A stretch of 64,000 nt of DNA. Source: Lucinisca nassula. Its lineage: Eukaryota > Mollusca > Bivalvia > Lucinida > Lucinidae. Below, piece after piece: positions 13,151 to 25,227 of this stretch; position 1 is the stretch's first letter; each line of letters starts with the position of its first letter. The position numbers and the translations under genes are program-made. The notes under the pieces are model-generated. The model searched no databases. It saw only the letters and a program-made list of their open reading frames with translations, and was not told where the DNA came from. The DNA is taken from NCBI GenBank assembly GCA_963580285.1, contig CAUZLF010000737.1:49177-113176 (forward strand), in the 5' to 3' direction.

Positions 13151-14720
13151 TAACACTCATAAAGCTAAAAGCATCCGGCGGGTCGTGCACTTCAGCTGAA
13201 GCACTGGTTTAGAGTTAATACTAATCACCGAGCTCTCCAGATCTGACAGTTTATGTACAAATAATAAGATAGAGAGCAACTGTTTTATTTTGTTTACTAC
13301 TGAACGAGATTTTACATGGAAGTCAAAAAGGGATGACAGAATGGAGTAGCCAATGAGGACAAGCCTGGACAACGCAGCATGGTTTAAACAATTCATCCAG
13401 GACGTGAGGTGTCATACTTCATTCCCGCTCTCATATCAAATTCTGAGAAGGAGCTCCTCAGAAATGTTGACAGAACAAGTATGCAGTGGAGGGGTTCAAA
13501 AACTGAACCTCGACATACAGACAATGATAGAATGTATAACTCTACAGAGTGTAGTTCAGTACATGCCATGAACATATCACAGTGCACAGTGTATAAACAG
13601 GTATATTCAGATTTCTACAAAGTAGCATGTAACATACAGAAATGTATCAGAATGAAAAGATAGCCAGCACATTGTGTACTGTTGGGAGGAGCACCTACAG
13701 AAAACCTTACAGTCCAAGGGACTGGTCAACTGTGTCATAGGTACCCCTGCCAAAGACACAAAGCAATAAAACAGACATATTTTGAGATTTTAAGGTCTAG
13801 GCAATATTAAGATAATGTTACGCCAGCCAGTCAACCTAACAGCACATGTCCTGGGCAAGCTCAGACTCGAGCAGTTGACCAGTACAACGATATTTTTACA
13901 ATAAATGCACTATTCATAATTCTGCATATGTGGACATATCAGCTGGTCAACATACAAGCTCTACCAGCCTCCATATACACATACACAGAACACTGCTTCC
14001 AAATAAATAAACAAACAAATCTAATGCCAAAATACATAGGTGTGCCATACAATGACGACTAAGTTACTGTACCCTAAGTCCTAACAGAGCCATGTAACGG
14101 TGCCACAGAAAAATGATGTGCCTCGAAAGTTCAGCATTAAAGCTACAAATGCAAGGGCACACACAAATTTGTCTGCAATGCAAATTAACTGCACTAAGTT
14201 CAGCAAGAAAGGTTCGAATATTGCCAAGCAAGATCTTAAATCTTAGTTTGAGAAAAGAAGCCAATAAGCATTTTCTACAATTCATGGAAAAGATGCATCA
14301 TTCTACAGCAAAATAAAGGTAAAGCACATAGCCATTAAATTTTGCCAAGAAGCTCATTTTGATAAAATACTTAGGACAGTGTTGCATGACCGACGCAAAT
14401 CACGGGATAAACTGAAAAGAAATCATAAGCTAAACGCTACCAGTTACATGTATATAAAGATAGTCAAACTATGTAACAAGAAATACACCAAGTTTAGCCA
14501 TGTCATGCAGCTATATATAGATATCCCTTTAAAGTTACAGAACTGCAAATATTTCACAAACCCTCAGTTCTAGCTCAAACAATACACATATAATCTCTCC
14601 ACCTTTTATAATGAAAAGCTATTTTCAAGGCAAAAATGAGCTGAAGAAAAATGCAAGGTAGGAAAATGGCTATGACATGTAAGTGAATAGATATAGAGAA
14701 AAATATAAAGCCTACATTAA
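13151..14720. other. Low-copy AT-rich stretch, no gene recognised
   Basis: Several overlapping open frames of 60-84 codons occur on both strands around 13157-13663 and 14064-14573. None shows a domain, codon periodicity I can trust, or splice context. It could hold untranslated or intronic sequence of a host gene, but nothing shows this directly. Confidence 0.5.
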
Positions 14721-14724
14721 TAAC

Positions 14725-15300
14725 CAAGATATAAATTGGCGCTTGAATTTAAACCAAGATAAAAAAATTGGCGCTTTTATAACCAAGATCAAAAATTGGC
14801 GCTTGAATATAAACCAAGATCAAAAATTGGCGCTTTTATAACCAAGATAAAAAATTGGCGCTTTTATAACCAAGATCAAAATTGGCGCTTTTATAACCAA
14901 GATCGAAAATTGGCGCTTTTATAACCAAGATAATTTGTTTGATTTGAGGTTAAACGTCCCCGTCAACACTGTAAAGGTCATTTTGGAGACCTTGCTTCCA
15001 ATTTTGTGGGACTTTTACCCGACACTGAGATGAAATGACATCTCAAGCCCTGTCGCCAATGAAACCAATAGGGTTTATTAGCATGGACAGTCTGCCTCGC
15101 ACCGCGGTTCCTGGACAGGCTTAGATCCTCTAAGCGGTTTACCAGTACTAGTGTGCAGGCCGGATTCAGCTCTGCGTGGAAGCATCATGCAGCCCATATA
15201 TTTCTTCAAGCCCCTATGGGCGGGGGCCTATATAACCAAGATAAAAAATTGGCGCTTTTATAACCAAGATCAGAAATTGGCGCTTTTATAACCAAGATAA
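14725..15300. repeat. 29-bp minisatellite (AACCAAGATNAAAAATTGGCGCTT), interrupted
   Basis: About seven copies of a ~29-bp unit containing ATAACCAAGAT and TTGGCGCTT lie at 14730-14932. They resume for about three copies at 15230-15300 after a dispersed repeat. The unit phase is kept across the interruption, as expected for a later insertion. Confidence 0.8.
14933..15229 (+). mobile_element. ~295-bp dispersed repeat, copy 1 (family DR)
   Basis: Starts TTGTTTGATTTGAGGTTAAA and ends GCCCCTATGGGCGGGGGCC. Two diverged relatives occur in the window: 41034-41325 on the minus strand and 46402-46680 on the plus strand. It sits cleanly inside a minisatellite. Its class is unknown; I find no clear terminal repeat or pol III boxes. 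Confidence 0.7.
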
Positions 15301-16488
15301 ATAATTGGGGCTCTGTTGAGAAAAAACGTTGTCGACGACTGAAAAAATAAATCGTCGATATAACTAGACGACAACATCGGCGATAGTATTTGACGACAAA
15401 TTAACACAAAAAATGTCTAAATGCAGGTTTCAGTCTAAAAAAGCCATCCGGAACGTAGAAAATTATCGTTACAGGTAACGACAAAATTATACGTTCAAAA
15501 CGTGAAAGCAAGGGCCATAAATCACCAAATTACCTCGAAATTTTCTATTAAACTTCCTTTCACGTACAAAAAATTATTTCTGACACTACTTTCCTTTCAA
15601 AAGTAAACAAAATATGGGAGAAACTAAAATAGCCGAAAGGGTGTGTGTGCGAAAGACAGCCTAAATGGTGCATGGACAAAAGTAGAAAATAAAGAAATAT
15701 TTCCCAAGATATATTTAAAAATTAGGTTTGAAATGGACATTTAAATAATTATTTTAACATTTTAGAACATATTCTGGAAGATTAAATCAATTTTAGAAAC
15801 AGATGGCATGGGATTGACATGGTTGTATTTTCCTCGATGGAACAGGCCATTTCCGTCAAAGGAAATACGAGCATGCGGCTAAAAATAAATTCTTACCTTA
15901 TGTAAATTGAAAGCACATCATCACTCAACCGCGCCATTGATATAAAATTGTACTTGCCAATCCCTAGCCCCCGGTGCTGAGTAAACTCGAAGCACACTGG
16001 TAGGTTGCAGAACGGTAAGTGGTGATAGCAGCGTGGTTAGTTGTCCGTGCGGCGCATTGCATCAATATTCATTAGGCAGTCAGCTGATGATCGTTCGTTT
16101 GTCGTCGCACTTTTCCGTGGATCTTTTCGTTGCGGATCTTGTTGTTGTTGTTGTATGTGCATATAGCTACACCCTACCGGCACATCACCTGTTTTTCCAA
16201 CACTGATAATCTTCAGACTAGGATAGAAACCAGCAGATAATGCTAATAAGGTGCATATTTGCATTATTTGCTGGCTCCCAGCTTGTACATTGTCAATATT
16301 GGAAAAACCTGTTTTCCCATCCCCGATGCAGACGCTGTACCACTTGGCTATCGGGGCCGGTAGGATAAGGTTCCTTCTGGTCTACCCGTATTTAAAAAAA
16401 AAAAAAAAAGAATAGTTTGTGTGCAATTTCTGGTCATTCAAGGTTAGAGAGGTCTGGTTACGTGTTTTTGTTGCGCCTGCTATTAGCA
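15301..16488. other. Unassigned region with possible SINE remnant
   Basis: AT-rich 15301-15900, then mixed sequence. A minus-strand open frame of 75 codons (16264-16037) has a CAA/CAG run (Gln5) but no recognisable domain. On the minus strand near 16360-16300 the sequence TAGCCAAGTGG fits a pol III A box, so part of 16265-16380 may be a decayed tRNA-derived SINE. No matching B box is clear. Confidence 0.35.
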
Positions 16489-18090
16489 TGGCGCGATATA
16501 GGCGCCCGGTTTTCCGTCTGTTCGTCAAGGCGTCAACATTTGCGACCACCCTAACGTTCACCATAATGGTCAAGTTTATTTCTCAAGAACTATAAGAGCT
16601 TCATTAATGATACTTGGTTCAAACTTGTATCTGGGGATGACAACTTACATGCAAGCATCCATATTTGACCTTGACCTACATTTTATGGTTCACTGACTTT
16701 TTGTAAAATATTGCGACCACCCTACCGTTCACCCTAATGGTCAAGTTTATTTCTCAAGAACTATAAGAGCTTCATTAATGATATGTGGTACACACTTTTA
16801 TCTGCAAGCATCCATATTTGACCTTGACCTACATTTCATGGTTCACTGACTTTGTAAAATATTGCTACCACCCTAGCGTTCACCCTAATGGTCAAGTTTA
16901 TTTCTCAAGAACTATAAGAGCTTTATTAATGATACTTGGTTCAAACTTGTATCTGTGGATGGCAACTTAAATGCAAGCATCCATATTTGACCTTGACCTA
17001 TATTTCAAGGTTCACTGAATTTGTAAAATATTGCGACCACCCTAGCATTCACCCTATTGTCCCCCGCCTTTTCAAAGAAAAGCGATTGGACATAGTATTC
17101 GGCTTTCCGTGGTGCGTGGTTCCGAGCTTGTAGTAGGTACCTTGTGAGCGCAACTCCTCCTACAGTTTTAAACCGATCGTTCTGAAATTTTACAGGTGTC
17201 TTTATCATGGTTTGAAGTTGTACATGTGCTTTTTTCAGAAACCTTGAATTAATTTTTTTCACTTTTTTCACATTTTTAACTTAGACTTTTTTTGCATGGT
17301 TCCGAATTCATAGTAGGTACCTTGTGAGCGCAACTCCTCCTACAGTTTTATACCGATCCGTCTGAAATTTTACAGGTGTCTTTATCATGGTTTGAAGTTG
17401 TGCATATGCTTTTTTCAGAATTCTTTAATTTTTTTTTTTCTCACTTTTTTCACATTTTTAACTTAGACTTTTTTGCATGGTTCCGAATTCATAGTAGGTA
17501 CCTTGTGAGCGCAACTCCTCCTACAGTTTTATACCGATCCTTCTGAAATTTTACAGGTGTCTTTATCATGGTTTGAAGTCGTGCATATGCTTTTTTCAGA
17601 ATTCTTGTATTATTTTTTTTTCTTTTTTTTCACATTTTTAACTTAGACTTTTTTCTTGCATCAATTCTATTAAAGAGTATAATGTAGTAGGTACCTTGTG
17701 AGCGCAACTCCTCCTACAGTTTTATACCGATCCTTCTGAAATTTTACAGGTGTCTTTATCATGGGTTGAAGTTGTGCATATGCTTTTTTCAGAATTCTTT
17801 AATCCATTCTATTTTCTTTTTTCACATTTTTAACTAAGACTTTTTTCATGCATCAATTCTATTAAAGAGTATAATGTATTAGGTACCTTGTAAGCGCAAC
17901 TCCTCCAACAGTTTTATACCGATCCTTCTGATATTTAACAGGTGTCTTTATCATGGTTTGAAGTTGTGCATATGCTTTTTCAGAATTCTTTAATTAATTT
18001 TTTACACTTTTTTTCACATGTTTAACTTAGACTTTTTTCATACATCAATTCTATGAAAGAGTCTAATGTAGTAGGTACATGTACCTTGTG

Positions 18091-18095
18091 AGCGC
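18091..18095. repeat. Target-site duplication AGCGC, left
   Basis: AGCGC directly before TGTTAC of the left LTR remnant. The same five bases follow GTAACA at 31950-31954. Joining the flanks restores an HCR-7 core (CCTTGTG-AGCGC-AACTTCTCC). Confidence 0.9.
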
Positions 18096-18496
18096 TGTTA
18101 CATGTGGGTTTACAGCGTCCCGCAAACCCCCATGCTGACAAGACAACCGAGCGTGATCTCTGACAGGTGTACGGGCAGCTGTGGGGTAAGGCACAAGAAA
18201 GATGTTAAATGAATGACATGAATTATTTACAGTATCTACATACAACACTCACTAACACAAAACATCACAATTTGTTGCTTCTGTAGCCAACTCACGACGT
18301 CCGCTCCGAAGGCAAAACACTGTTCTGTGCTCGGAACGGGTGACGTGAAAACCTACAGAAGCAAACAACAAAAACAACAACAAAAACAAAAAAAAGAATC
18401 AACACAAAACGCGACTGGCCAGTTTATAACTTTGGGTGAATCCCCCACTCGCGTGACACTTCTTCTCGCGAACTAGTAAAACTAGTCTATCAACAT
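18096..18496 (-). repeat. Truncated 3' LTR (first 401 bases only)
   Basis: Matches 22504-22904 with no difference seen, then jumps to internal sequence at a shared ACAT (18493-18496). About 2150 bp of LTR, the polypurine tract and about 340 bp of internal sequence are missing compared with the other copy. On its own it would be mistaken for a complete 400-bp LTR, because it runs from TG to CA. Confidence 0.85.
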
Positions 18497-21453
18497 GTCA
18501 GTCCTGCAAGGCGCTGTTCTCTCAGCCCTTCTGTCTCCTCACTCTCCTCTGTTTCCTCACTGTCAACTGACGTTAGTGTGTGTGGGACGCTAACGTCGCC
18601 GTCACTTTCCTGTTGCTCTGCAGTTTCAAAACTGCTGTCTTCAAATGAAGACTCGTCGACGTCATTTCTGTCATGACTGTCTGTCGACATAATAGGTTCA
18701 GAGATCAGACAATGAGACGTCACAGTCTGACGCTCAACGTACTGCTTCAGTATATTAGCGTGATATGTGTTAACATTTCCATTGACGTCAATCTTATAAT
18801 CCATTCTGTTCACTACCTCAACAACTTCATAAGGACCTTTCCATTGAAGCAATAATTTATTACTGTCTGTCGGTAGTAACAACAGTACTTTATCGCCGAC
18901 GTCAAATTTACGCGACCTCGCGCCTTTATCATAATAAGCTTTCTGCTTAATCTGAACCTTCTTTAAATTATCACGCGCTAATTTGCATGTCTGCTCTAAC
19001 CGTTCCCTAAGCTCAATAACGTATTGATACGTCGAAAGAACTTGCTCATCGCGTACCTCTTCAGCCCATAATTCTCTTAATATTGCCATTGGACCTCTGA
19101 CGTTACGTCCATATAACAACTCAAAAGGGGAGTATCCTAAAGACTCTTGTGGGACTTCCCTTACCGCAAATAATAAGGCTGGAAGATATTTATCCCAATC
19201 TTTTGGACGTTCAGCACACATGCGACGTAACATCTGCTTTAACGTAGCGTGGAAACGCTCTATCAGTCCGTTGCAAATTGGGTGTCTCGGACTACACGTT
19301 AACTGTTGAAGAGAAAGAAGTCTGCTGACTTCCTTCATTACCTCAGCAGTAAACTGTGATCCACAATCAGTCAACATTTCATCAGGAATGCCAACCCTAC
19401 TAAACATTTCAATAAGCGCTTCCGCGACACGTTCCGTCTCAATACTCGGTAAAGCTATCGCCTCTGGATACCTTGTCGCATAATCTATCATGGTTAAAAT
19501 ATACCGAGATTTCCTATCAGATCGAGGCTCAATTGGACCAACTATGTCCACTGCCACCCTCTTAAATGGCGTATCAATCAATGGCATTTTTCCTAGAGGT
19601 ACTTTAGTGACCCGACCTTTCTGAATAGTTCTCTGACAAATATCACAAGATTTACAAAATCTAGCGACATCACCGCAAATACCGGGCCAGTAAAACTCAG
19701 TTACAACTCTATCCAATGTCTTCCTAATACCCATATGTCCAGACATAAGCGTTTCATGAGCCAGTTTCAACACCTTTCCTCGGAAACTTTGAGGGACCAC
19801 AAGTTGGAAAGAGACTTTGTTACCCTTGGTGAACTCCCTATATGCCAAACCTTTTCTCTCAATAAACCTAGTTTCACCTCGGTTTAAACCACGACTCACA
19901 GTCTTGTTCCCAGATACAACCCTTTTCCTGATGTTTTCCAAAGTTGGATCATCAACCTGAGCTTGCTTGAAAGCCTCCTTGTCATCGTTAATGATCTGAT
20001 CGGGAACCTTAAGTTTTCTGTAAGGCTTCTCATCCTGCCTAGTTTGAGACCTAGTTACAGCCGCAGCTGAGAAATGAGACATATCAGGAAGTTTTGATCC
20101 ATCAATGTTACCGATAACCAAATCGTACAACGTATCATCCATACACAAAGCTTCAGTTTTCCCAGTGAAAAAAGGACAATCAATGTCAATCATTGCCAAA
20201 GGATACCTTTGTGTGGATTCATCAATCAACGTAACATTTGATTCCTTTCCTATTAACTGACTATCCGAAACCAAACTTCTCCGAACGACACAGCCTGTAC
20301 ACCCAGTATCTCTTAATACAACCACCTTTTTATTATTAACCAATCCTTGTGCCGTCGGTAACCTTGCCTTTAAGAAGTAACAGACACCTTCCCTAGTTTC
20401 CTTACTACACTCCTCCCTATCCGAAATCAAAGGATCACAAACCTTATTTTCAAAAATACTTCCAATCTCATCACCTTTCCTAGTTACTTCCGTTTGACAA
20501 AAACTAACTTGGTGTGCTGCGCCACGTGGTGTGCTATTATTTTTACCGCGTCCGCGAAAAGACCCTCTAAAATTACCACGACCACGTGTATAACCACGAC
20601 CTACATTCTGCGTATTCTCATTCTTAACCTGAGAACCTTGAGTCTCTACGCGCGTGTTAAAATTTTCCTTAACACCGCTATCCCCAACTCCAGTTGCTCC
20701 TACCTCTGCGCTATACAATTGTTTCCTGTCGGGGTTCTTAAAACATTTAATTGTTAAATGCCCCTTACCGCATATGCTACACTTGATATCCGGTCTACCA
20801 CTCGGTTTGTTCGAGTCAACTTTGTCCTGTTTACCCTGCGCTGCGCCTCTATTATCGCGTTGCCCCTTATTAATGCAACTATATACGCCCCCGCGCGCTT
20901 CTGCAAACAAATCTGCCTCCCTAGCCATTTCATCTAAATTACCAAACTGTTTTGGCTTCAGATGCACATACAGTTCTCTATTACATGACTCCAGGAACTG
21001 ATCCCTTGCCATGAAATCACAGACAGCCGGAAAAGATTTTTCTATCTTTGCCATATTAAGCCATTTTTCTAAATAACTTCTCAGTCTACTACTGAACTGT
21101 ATGAACGTTTCTGATTTCTCGGGCCTACTATAACGAAACTGTTTCCTAAATCCGCGCTCTGTCATGTCAAAATTCTTTAATAAAGCGTCCTTTAACTTTT
21201 CATAATCCGCCGCATCCTCATTTGACAACCGGTCATATACATCAAGTGCGCGCCCTTTGAGCAATGCACTTAAATACGCGGCCCAAACACTCTTATCCCA
21301 TTTATTAGCCGTAGCATATTTCTCAAATCTAGATAAATAACTATCCATTTTATCTTTACCCTCTTCAAAATAAGGTAACTTAGGATCCCGGGCATGCGCC
21401 ACCTTCTCAGCTTTTTGCTTTTCAAATTCTAGCTCGAGCTTCGCTCTCTGCAT
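18490..21453 (-). CDS. Gag-protease-integrase polyprotein, copy 1, C-terminus truncated
   Basis: 987 codons. Domains are as in the full copy at 25228-28353: CCHC knuckle near residues 225-237, DTG protease near 382, HHCC zinc motif 566-606, integrase D636/D696/E732 and a GPY/F-like module near 871. I see no amino-acid difference from the other copy up to the junction. After GLTC the reading frame enters the LTR remnant and stops at once, which removes the last 54 residues of the full protein. The truncation leaves every recognisable domain in place. The first ATG shown here is internal to the coiled-coil part of Gag; the frame is open a further ~70 bases upstream. Confidence 0.85.
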   Translation of the reverse strand: MQRAKLELEFEKQKAEKVAHARDPKLPYFEEGKDKMDSYLSRFEKYATANKWDKSVWAAYLSALLKGRALDVYDRLSNEDAADYEKLKDALLKNFDMTERGFRKQFRYSRPEKSETFIQFSSRLRSYLEKWLNMAKIEKSFPAVCDFMARDQFLESCNRELYVHLKPKQFGNLDEMAREADLFAEARGGVYSCINKGQRDNRGAAQGKQDKVDSNKPSGRPDIKCSICGKGHLTIKCFKNPDRKQLYSAEVGATGVGDSGVKENFNTRVETQGSQVKNENTQNVGRGYTRGRGNFRGSFRGRGKNNSTPRGAAHQVSFCQTEVTRKGDEIGSIFENKVCDPLISDREECSKETREGVCYFLKARLPTAQGLVNNKKVVVLRDTGCTGCVVRRSLVSDSQLIGKESNVTLIDESTQRYPLAMIDIDCPFFTGKTEALCMDDTLYDLVIGNIDGSKLPDMSHFSAAAVTRSQTRQDEKPYRKLKVPDQIINDDKEAFKQAQVDDPTLENIRKRVVSGNKTVSRGLNRGETRFIERKGLAYREFTKGNKVSFQLVVPQSFRGKVLKLAHETLMSGHMGIRKTLDRVVTEFYWPGICGDVARFCKSCDICQRTIQKGRVTKVPLGKMPLIDTPFKRVAVDIVGPIEPRSDRKSRYILTMIDYATRYPEAIALPSIETERVAEALIEMFSRVGIPDEMLTDCGSQFTAEVMKEVSRLLSLQQLTCSPRHPICNGLIERFHATLKQMLRRMCAERPKDWDKYLPALLFAVREVPQESLGYSPFELLYGRNVRGPMAILRELWAEEVRDEQVLSTYQYVIELRERLEQTCKLARDNLKKVQIKQKAYYDKGARSRKFDVGDKVLLLLPTDSNKLLLQWKGPYEVVEVVNRMDYKIDVNGNVNTYHANILKQYVERQTVTSHCLISEPIMSTDSHDRNDVDESSFEDSSFETAEQQESDGDVSVPHTLTSVDSEETEESEETEGLREQRLAGLTC

Positions 21454-21509
21454 TTCTAACTGATTCCTTAATTCTTGGTGCTGTAGCTCAAACCCATGTT
21501 TTATTTTTT

Positions 21510-21794
21510 CTAAATGGGCCTCACTAATCTCTTTTGCCTCCCTTTCAGTCTTGCCATTTCAAGTTCCTTATTAACATTCAACATAGCTAGTTCATGTGCC
21601 CTTTCCTTTTCTTTTTCAGCCCTTTCCTTTTCCTTTTCCTCAGACCTTAACCTTTCTAAATCCCTTTGCTCTTGCCTTTCTGCCCGCTCAATATCTTGCT
21701 GCTCTTTAACAAAACCTTGTAACTCCTTCCCCTCATAACCTAAGTCCTTTCCCATTTGCATTAAACGCTCCATTATTGATAACGTAAATCTCAC
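21510..21794 (-). CDS. Gag N-terminal coiled-coil segment, copy 1
   Basis: 94 codons starting with an ATG that follows the leader region. After a short MERLMQMGKDLGYEG-like start it is dominated by Glu, Arg and Lys (EKEKERAEKEKERAHEL), a typical charged coiled coil. It is one frame away from the main polyprotein: continuing in the -1 frame from about 21540 gives more coiled coil that leads without a stop into the main ORF. The same arrangement occurs at 28410-28694, so it predates the tandem. I see no canonical slippery heptamer, so a lost base is as likely as programmed frameshifting. Confidence 0.7.
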   Translation of the reverse strand: MRFTLSIMERLMQMGKDLGYEGKELQGFVKEQQDIERAERQEQRDLERLRSEEKEKERAEKEKERAHELAMLNVNKELEMARLKGRQKRLVRPI

Positions 21795-22482
21795 GTTACT
21801 ATCAAAACCACTATAAACTGATCAGTTATGATCAGTGATGATTGAATGGGCTTAACTAAAACGTTAAGATATGTGTTATACGCGTTAATCTAACTAAAAC
21901 GTTAGTTATTAAAGCACACGCGATTTGAAATGTCAAATGCTTTCAGCACAGTATGACGTTGCGTACTGGTAGTCTAATATGACGTCATAAACTGACGACG
22001 TTTACAGTAAAATGCTACAATCCGAAGTTTCATCACATTACAAAACTCCGATCATAACAAGTCACCTTTAATGTTTCTATTACGTCATACCTAACCTCAA
22101 GCCACAGCGTAAATATTAACGCTAACGTTATGTCAACGTCAGTAAATTGTTAACGTCACTACGTCAGAACCATGTGTGGGTAAGATCAATTAGTAACTCC
22201 AATTTAACTTAGTAGAATGTCAGGTAACAATTAAGTGGGGTCTACTTAAATTTTTCGTTACCAAGAAAAAGTGGGGTTTGCCTAGCCTTCCTGCTCAGAA
22301 ATTATCGACTTGTCAGTATCCATTCAGTTGAATACATGGGTTTCGCACTTCATCAACGCAGGAAGGAAGATTCAAGTTAATTTCTAAATGTGGCTGTCAA
22401 TACATTTTTTTTTTTTTTAAATTGATGATTCAGAGTATCAATGTGCTGTTCCACAGCCGGGAACACCAGCCAGAGATCAAAT

Positions 22483-22501
22483 CCTCACTTCACTGACACC
22501 A
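22483..22501 (-). other. Primer binding site, tRNA-Leu-like
   Basis: Two bases inside the LTR end, the minus strand reads TGGTGTCAGTGAAGTGAGG. The first nine bases fit the CCA-ended 3' terminus of animal tRNA-Leu (..CTGACACCA); the rest fits only with a small indel. The position is right for a retroelement primer site, and it supports the middle LTR acting as the 5' LTR of copy 1. Confidence 0.7.
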
Positions 22502-22503
22502 AA

Positions 22504-25054
22504 TGTTACATGTGGGTTTACAGCGTCCCGCAAACCCCCATGCTGACAAGACAACCGAGCGTGATCTCTGACAGGTGTACGGGCAGCTGTGGGGTAAGGC
22601 ACAAGAAAGATGTTAAATGAATGACATGAATTATTTACAGTATCTACATACAACACTCACTAACACAAAACATCACAATTTGTTGCTTCTGTAGCCAACT
22701 CACGACGTCCGCTCCGAAGGCAAAACACTGTTCTGTGCTCGGAACGGGTGACGTGAAAACCTACAGAAGCAAACAACAAAAACAACAACAAAAACAAAAA
22801 AAAGAATCAACACAAAACGCGACTGGCCAGTTTATAACTTTGGGTGAATCCCCCACTCGCGTGACACTTCTTCTCGCGAACTAGTAAAACTAGTCTATCA
22901 ACATAATTGATTATCCTAGGATTAGCGATCACGTTTGCTGATCAGCCGTTTGGTGATCGTCCAAATAAGGTAAGTTGACCTCTTCCATGATCACATTTGT
23001 TTACAACGAACAATGATTTAGAAGAATCTGCTTCTATCCTGGTAGGCGCTGATTACGGCGGTCTGTCCGCCCTTGCTGGACCCTAACGCCTAGCGTCGTA
23101 CCAGTACCTGCTGCTATGAAGCAGGGAGCAGCAGGTCACACATTGTTATGCCTGCAAATTACGATAACGGGACTAGAAACGAGTCACAAAACATACATGC
23201 TACATCATGATCCCCCTCCCGGAGAAGTAAGAATATGTTCATGCATATACCGTTATTGCGCATGCGCCGACCAGACATACAGGCTGATTAGTGCATGCGA
23301 CAAATAACCGTACAGCAGAACTCAACTCGACTGTGCATCAAATTATCGGCACCCAGCGCTTGACACAATAATACTCAAAGTTCATGTTTCCTTACTGAGC
23401 ACTACAGAAATCAATCAATGCTCACTACTACTGAGCATAATACTCATCAAATTTGTGCTCACTATATTATCACAAGTAAGAGGCAATTGAACAGACCACG
23501 CCTTTGCGCTACCTGGTCAGCCGCCAATTACAGGAAACATAACAATCTCTATTTCATATCCTTCTCCGCGACACGGCTCACAAATATAGCTATTCACAAA
23601 TTCAATACATTAATAACAGATAGAAACTACAACAGAAGATTTTCATCTATAATCCACACATTTGTTAGTGTCTCATATGGGCCAACACTGTTTGCCGTAA
23701 ATTCTCTCTATTTGGTAGGCACCCCGTCACAACCGTCCTCGCGACGCCGATGACGCAGCTGACGTCATCCCCGCCGCTCAGGCCGTTATGACGTGTGGCG
23801 ACCAAATACTCCCACTTATCATCATCACGTTCTTTATATGTACATACATGCACAAACTGAGTTATCAGACAAAAACGGCATCATTACAAAATGAACTCGT
23901 AATTCTTCTTGAACAAAATTATTTCTAATCAACGTGAACATGCTTGTAAAATAAAATTCATTACGGTTCATCATCACGGATAACCCAACAGGCTCTTGTA
24001 TGAGTTTGCCCTGATGATGAAGATGTGGTTAAACCCGTCTTAAGTTTACGTCCCCTCTACACCTAATATCATATTGGGACGGAACCCCGGTTTTCTAACC
24101 ACAGCTAGTCAAAAGTCATGGATCAAACAAGTGACCCGGTGTTTATTAATTACATTCTACAAAAGGGGTCTAAAAGCCTAAATGAATCTAGAATGAGCGG
24201 GTGTCCAAACTTTACGTCTCACCAACATCTAGGGTCAGCATGAGACAGGACCTCACTTAGAAAGACTCATTCTACTACTGGAGAAGCCTGGGATCGATCC
24301 TGCGACGTCTAGCTGGTAAAGCTAGTAGCCTAATCACTACAGGCCTCAACAGTGAACTCAGAATAGGCTTCAGAAAGTTGGGGTATACTAGAAGTAAACC
24401 CCTCCAAAACCTACAAGCATGTTCATACAAAAATAATACTAAACATAGATTTAACATACCTTTCAATATACTTTCTATTTCCCCGTCACAATGTTGTGTT
24501 TACTCTTTACAACTTGACCTGCTGCTAAAGTGTCCGCTTTTTTTCAGGGTTTATATATCTATGAATACTACCGGAAAATCATGCCCACTCGTATTACCTC
24601 GCTTTGTTCGTGGGGAAGTGGAGATACCGGCCACAAACAAAGCCAGATAGCAAAATCGAGTAGATAATGGATTTGCCTTCAAATAGTATATTTCCCATAG
24701 GAAAAATTGATGAAACGACCCTATAATCAATGACATGACTCCTGTCAAAACGAACACCCACACAACACGTGACGGGAATAAAAATCATATATGGCACAAT
24801 TTGGCGGTTGGCGATTTTTAGGCAAATTCTATAGAACTCAGCCTTTTAGCGGCCCCCTGTATTGTAAAAACAGCTCTCTATAAACCACTCATGCATACAT
24901 CGTATGATATGTGCATGACTTGTTCATGGAGCCGCATAGTTTGCGTACCATATTTCACCTAAAATATTTCACTCGCACCGCCCTACCATATATCTACTAA
25001 AATAATTTAGATGTGCATAAGCACCAGAGAGGTTTCCTATTCCATCTCGTAACA
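22504..25054 (-). repeat. Middle LTR, 2551 bp, shared by both internal regions
   Basis: Begins TGTTACATG and ends CTCGTAACA on the plus strand (6-bp terminal inverted repeats). It serves as 3' LTR of the copy at 25055-29403 (polypurine tract next to it at 25055) and as 5' LTR of the copy at 18497-22503 (primer site at 22501). Compared with 29404-31949 the one difference I noticed is five extra bases near 23390. It contains a tRNA-like SINE segment and many CRE-like TGACGTCA-type sites near 23750. Open frames here (up to 111 codons) have no recognisable domain. Confidence 0.85.
23960..24345 (-). mobile_element. tRNA-derived SINE-like insert inside the LTR
   Basis: On the minus strand 24345-24281 folds like a tRNA: an A-box region TAGTGATTAGGC, an anticodon arm CTAGC-TTTACCA-GCTAG with five perfect pairs (anticodon would be TAC, Val) and a B-box-like GGATCGATCC. 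The following minus-strand sequence down to about 23960 has an AGGGGACGTAAAC-type tail. It is present at the same place in the outer LTR, so the SINE is a fixed part of this LTR. The tail boundary is approximate. Confidence 0.55.
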
Positions 25055-25073
25055 AAGGTTTCCCCTTTTGGAG
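25055..25073 (-). other. Polypurine tract
   Basis: Minus strand AAAAGGGGAAACCTT lies directly against the TGTTAC start of the 3' LTR, the expected place for plus-strand DNA priming. Copy 1 has lost its equivalent. Confidence 0.8.
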
Positions 25074-25227
25074 AAAAAACAATCAGAAATGTTTTTTCTT
25101 TGTGTACAGAGATGGAATAGGATGAACCTATCTAAACAAGACAGCTATTTACACAACAACCGTGCGAAGAATTACCTACTAAGGTAGTCTGCCCCCAAAT
25201 GTTCTTAAGTAAAATTTAGCTAGTAAG

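Noticed and set aside
16037..16264. 75-codon minus-strand frame with Gln5 as a host gene start
   Set aside because: Only a short GTT/CAA triplet run gives it character; no domain, no splice support, and a SINE remnant lies directly beside it.
18096..18495. A true 400-bp LTR for the retrotransposon
   Set aside because: The other two LTRs continue for 2.15 kb to GTAACA, next to a polypurine tract and a target duplication. The TG..CA look of the 400-bp piece is accidental.
22904..25054. Separate 2.1-kb spacer between two independent insertions
   Set aside because: It is present next to both full internal regions, ends in the inverted terminal GTAACA and abuts the polypurine tract, so it is part of the LTR.
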